A stretch of 64,000 bases of DNA from Stichopus chloronotus (lineage: Eukaryota > Echinodermata > Holothuroidea > Aspidochirotida > Stichopodidae), in contig CM037841.1 of assembly GCA_021234535.1 (NCBI GenBank), positions 10,932,825-10,996,824 of the forward strand. The letters run 5' to 3'. Of the stretch, positions 60,701 through 64,000 are shown piece by piece. The number at the start of each line of letters is the position of its first letter. The stretch's first letter is position 1. The notes beneath the pieces are model-generated. The model searched no databases, had not been told where the DNA came from, and worked only from the letters and a program-made list of their open reading frames with translations. Both the position numbers and the translations under genes were made by a program.

Positions 60701-63700
60701 GGAAAATACGTTGTCACTGGGAAGTAATTTGTACAGTCATATTATTACAAAGAAAAATTTGTTCGATCCACTCTGTTTAGCGTAAAAAAATAAAAAACAA
60801 CAACATTGTGCATTTTCCTCAATGAACTTCTCCTCTTCCTGTGAGGAAAGTGGCTTCTTCTTGGCAGAAGAAACTCATATCAGGCCACATGCCGGAGACT
60901 CTGATATGAGTTTAACCATGCGCAGAACATGTGCATTAAAGAGAAAACCCAGGTTTGTCAACATATAATCCAAGATTATTGAGCGATAAACTTGGGTTAT
61001 AGATTGATGGTTTTATGGTCAGTAAAGAAGGTTTATAAGTGGAAAATCCAAGTTTATCAAAACTGTAATTTCATAAACCTGGATTACCGGTCTATGAACC
61101 AGGTTTACTGATAATCAAGGTCTATAAAGTGATAAGCCTGGTTTATCGATCGATAAACCAGGTTTATCCAGTCTCGTAGCCAGCGGGAGGGCAGGGTGGG
61201 GGGCGGAGTTACCCCCACACAGAAATTTTGGGGACGCGATGAATGATGGTAAAAAATTAAAGGAGAGCAAAAAACAAAGAACGACGTGCAGAGGAGGGAG
61301 GGATAATAAGTTAACATACTTGAGGAGACTTACGTGGGGGGGGGGGGGGACTGAGAAACTGGCTGCACAAGTGTGATCTTTTTATGATGTTTTTTATGTT
61401 GTCAGTGCCAACTGAGGCTATTGCCAGTACGAATCAATATGCTGTCTTAATACTATGTCAATTTCTACTACATAAAAGCACGTCATTTTCTTTTTTATTT
61501 TTTTCTTAAGTTGTGAAAAATGTTTCACTACTGGTTCATGCAACTTTCTATGTTTCACCCAGGCGTTTCCCCTAATAAAATGTCAATTGAATTCTGCGTC
61601 TCTTCATCTCATTGATAATGTTCAACCGACTACCTCAATTTTCATTTTTATTTTCAAACTTAAAATGGGTTATTATCAGCCAATAGAAGAAGGGCGTCTA
61701 AAAGTATGTTAAGCCCCCTCTCCCTACTGTATGCAAACTGTTCCAAGAGTAAATGGAACAGGATGCATAACTCCTTAGGATTATTGTTATCATATCAACC
61801 CATCTGGTGTGTAGTACCATTTTGCTACATTGATTTTTATCTCATTCATTGAGAAATTGCAGGAATGAGATCCCTACTTCAGGGCTGGGTACATGCAGCT
61901 GGGTACATGCAACTCCCGGGAAGTGCCATTTTAGGGCATCTGGAGTATTTGAAAAGCCAAAACATTTCTTGTACGATCAGCGCCAACTGACGATGTCGCT
62001 CCGCTTAGATAGTCATGACGGCACTCAGCGTCTTCCAATTCGTTTCTCGTCCCGTAACCTTAAGTTTAGGTTCATAGGTGCAGGTGTCAATGAAAGCTAA
62101 ATTTGTACCATGATATCTGAAAATTAAAAGTCAAGAAAGAAGATCCTTTTCAGGTAAAGGGGTGCCGCATCCCCTTATACCTCTTCTTATGCCACGTATC
62201 TGTTTTGACTGACTGATTTGAAATCGTGGCTTAAGCACTGGGAGGGGATATCCCCTCCCCTAAACCCCTCTCCCTGACGGCGGTCAAGAATAGAGAGTCG
62301 ATTTTGTCCCCCCCCCCCCCCCGAAAAACCTGGCAACGGCCCTGTGACTATCATGTGATAAACCCCTATATTATCATCACCATCATAACACTCACCATGG
62401 AAAACTTCTTAACAATTATTGCTACAACCTGTGGCAGTCGCTCTCGTTTTTTTAAGTCTCCGAGGTCCTTTAAAAGTATACTGCAGGAAGAAGCTCTCAA
62501 CAACTATTATTATTTGACTTCCTATTCGTTATGATTCTTCATCATTGTACTTTCTTTTCTTTCTTTATTGCATTGTTGTTGTTTTTTTTCGGGAGGGGGA
62601 GCTGGGTAATTTCTTATTTCTGTATATGGTCACTAGCTATGATATAGTTTCCTCTGTTTATCTGCAGCCCTTGATATGATTGTATCTACAGAAATACATA
62701 TTTCATTGTACTTTGTAAACATATGGAAAATAAATTTGAAACTTGAAATTATCAAAAGTAGGCTATTTTGATAATCAAAAGTATTTTGATAATCCAGCTT
62801 TATTTACCAGTGATTTATGTTTATCGAATGAAAAATCTGGCTTATCGAATGACAAACCAGGATGTTCGGGTGATGAAGCTAGATTTTCTATCTAATGAAC
62901 ATTACGCTTTCCATAGACAGGTGTTCAAACTTTTCAAAGCGGCAAAAAAGATTTAAGTTACGGACATGTGGTTATATATACAGGGCGGAGATCGGGAACG
63001 GATTGTACACGTACGCTGGAAACGATAGTAACCGGCTTCCGCACGCAATGCGGATCACAACACACAGTTGAACTTTCATTGACATCACTCTTCGTACCCA
63101 CCGTTTGCTGTCAAAATTTACGTTCTGCATTGAGCTCGGCGAGCAAGTATGATGTGGACTATATAACTAAACTTAACTTTGACCGTGCCCTTTGAGTACA
63201 GCGATTGAAAATGTCACGTTTCTTGTAGACAATAGTAAAAAAAAACTTATGCTGAATGAAGCTAGCTCTTTTCTAGATGCACGTTACACAATTTTTAAGG
63301 TCTAACTTTGCCTAACCAAAGCTAGTAGACCATACTTTTACCAGAAATAGGCTCATATGCGATTAGTACAAGACAATAACCATTTTCTAAACATAGAAGT
63401 GCTGTGTAATTTAACTGGGGATGTAAACGTCACAACTACAGTACTCGATCGAGCTCTCATTAACTTAGCGTCGAGTTATTGGGGGGGGGGGGGGGGGGAT
63501 TTGCAGTCGTGGTGCGACTGCCCTGGCGACGGATGTTCTACGTTAGTAACACAGAAAGCTCCCGTTACAGTAAAGAGAGACGTCAGGACAGAAACATTTA
63601 GAGAGGTTCCAATTTAACGATCAGAGTTCCATTTTATTTTTTGATTGCACATAAATTAACGAGAATTAAATTGACGGAGATGATTAAATCAGAGAAAAAG

Positions 63701-64000
63701 AAATAAATTGACGGACATGATTAAATCAGAGAGAAAAGCGTAGGCTATACAGTTACGTTACATGACGATGACAAAAAGCAGGAAAGCGAGGAGAGATGCG
63801 ATGACACGGGCCCACGTAGTGTACAGAGAGAACGACGTTGACCGTTCGACGATTGACTTACCAGTGCGGGCCTTGTGGCTGACGCTTGGCCTCGCGGCTT
63901 CCCGGGGTAGAAAGTCGCGAGGTCTACGTGACAACGTTGACCAATCATACAGCAAACGATTGCATGTCTATCACATCATATGCGAATGGTCGCTACCCGT
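60701..64000. other. Right-hand flank without supported genes
   Basis: It contains long homopolymers (G near 61335, C near 62308, 18 G at 63481-63498) and the palindromic cluster. A stretch at 62640-62750 ends in AATAAATTTGAAACTTG, like a non-LTR element 3' end. A CpG-richer tract lies at 63760-64000, with a minus-strand GTAAGT donor whose exon edge would be 63862. No coding gene can be defended. Confidence 0.5.
60950..61170. repeat. Cluster of inverted short repeats with core AAACCTGGTTTAT, including a 26-bp perfect palindrome
   Basis: Variants of AACCNGGTTTAT recur about every 20-25 bases in both orientations. At 61137-61162 two copies meet around ATCGAT to make a perfect palindrome. Weaker members lie at 62800-62880 (AAACCAGGATG, AATCTGGCTTATCGAATGA). 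Confidence 0.75.

Noticed and set aside
63745..63955. Small membrane-protein open frames with a hydrophobic C-terminus
   Set aside because: Two overlapping frames, no family similarity, and the region looks like a non-coding exon or promoter tract; left as a finding rather than a gene.

Overview
This is animal (metazoan) nuclear DNA: AT-rich, with short coding exons separated by kilobase GT-AG introns, many microsatellites and minisatellites, and many degraded transposons. The repeat style and the pentaspan glycoprotein encoded here suit a marine invertebrate, possibly an echinoderm or another deuterostome. I cannot name the species from sequence alone.

The only protein-coding gene I can support is a prominin (CD133 family) gene on the minus strand, filling positions 55299 to 297. 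I rebuilt it by hand from 25 coding exons. All junctions are GT-AG, the phases agree at every junction, and the product is 855 residues, about the length of vertebrate prominin-1 (about 865). The predicted protein has a signal peptide, a short extracellular N-terminus, two membrane segments joined by a Cys-rich turn, a large glycosylated loop, two more membrane segments with a second Cys-containing loop, a second large glycosylated loop, a fifth membrane segment and a short cytoplasmic tail. The start codon has an in-frame stop 21 bases upstream. The 3' UTR runs off the left edge of the window.

The introns hold most of the other content. Intron 1 (47511-55046) has a decayed CR1/L2-like LINE split by a 2.0-kb composite element with TA target duplications, and a TTAA-flanked MITE. 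Intron 4 has two more copies of the TTAA family and a possible hAT-type MITE. Intron 5 has a satellite-like TGACCT-rich repeat. Intron 9 has a hAT-type MITE whose target duplication overlaps the splice donor of exon 9. Intron 12 has a 52-bp minisatellite of about 19 copies. Intron 15 has a relative of the intron-9 MITE. Intron 16 has an LTR-retroelement remnant with a tRNA-Leu primer-binding site. Intron 24 has two minisatellites.

Right of the gene (55300-64000) I find no convincing second gene. That flank holds a hAT-type MITE with a perfect 8-bp duplication, an RT-bearing LINE remnant (58.6-60.7 kb), a palindromic repeat cluster near 61 kb and homopolymer tracts. It may also hold promoter or non-coding first-exon sequence for the prominin gene.
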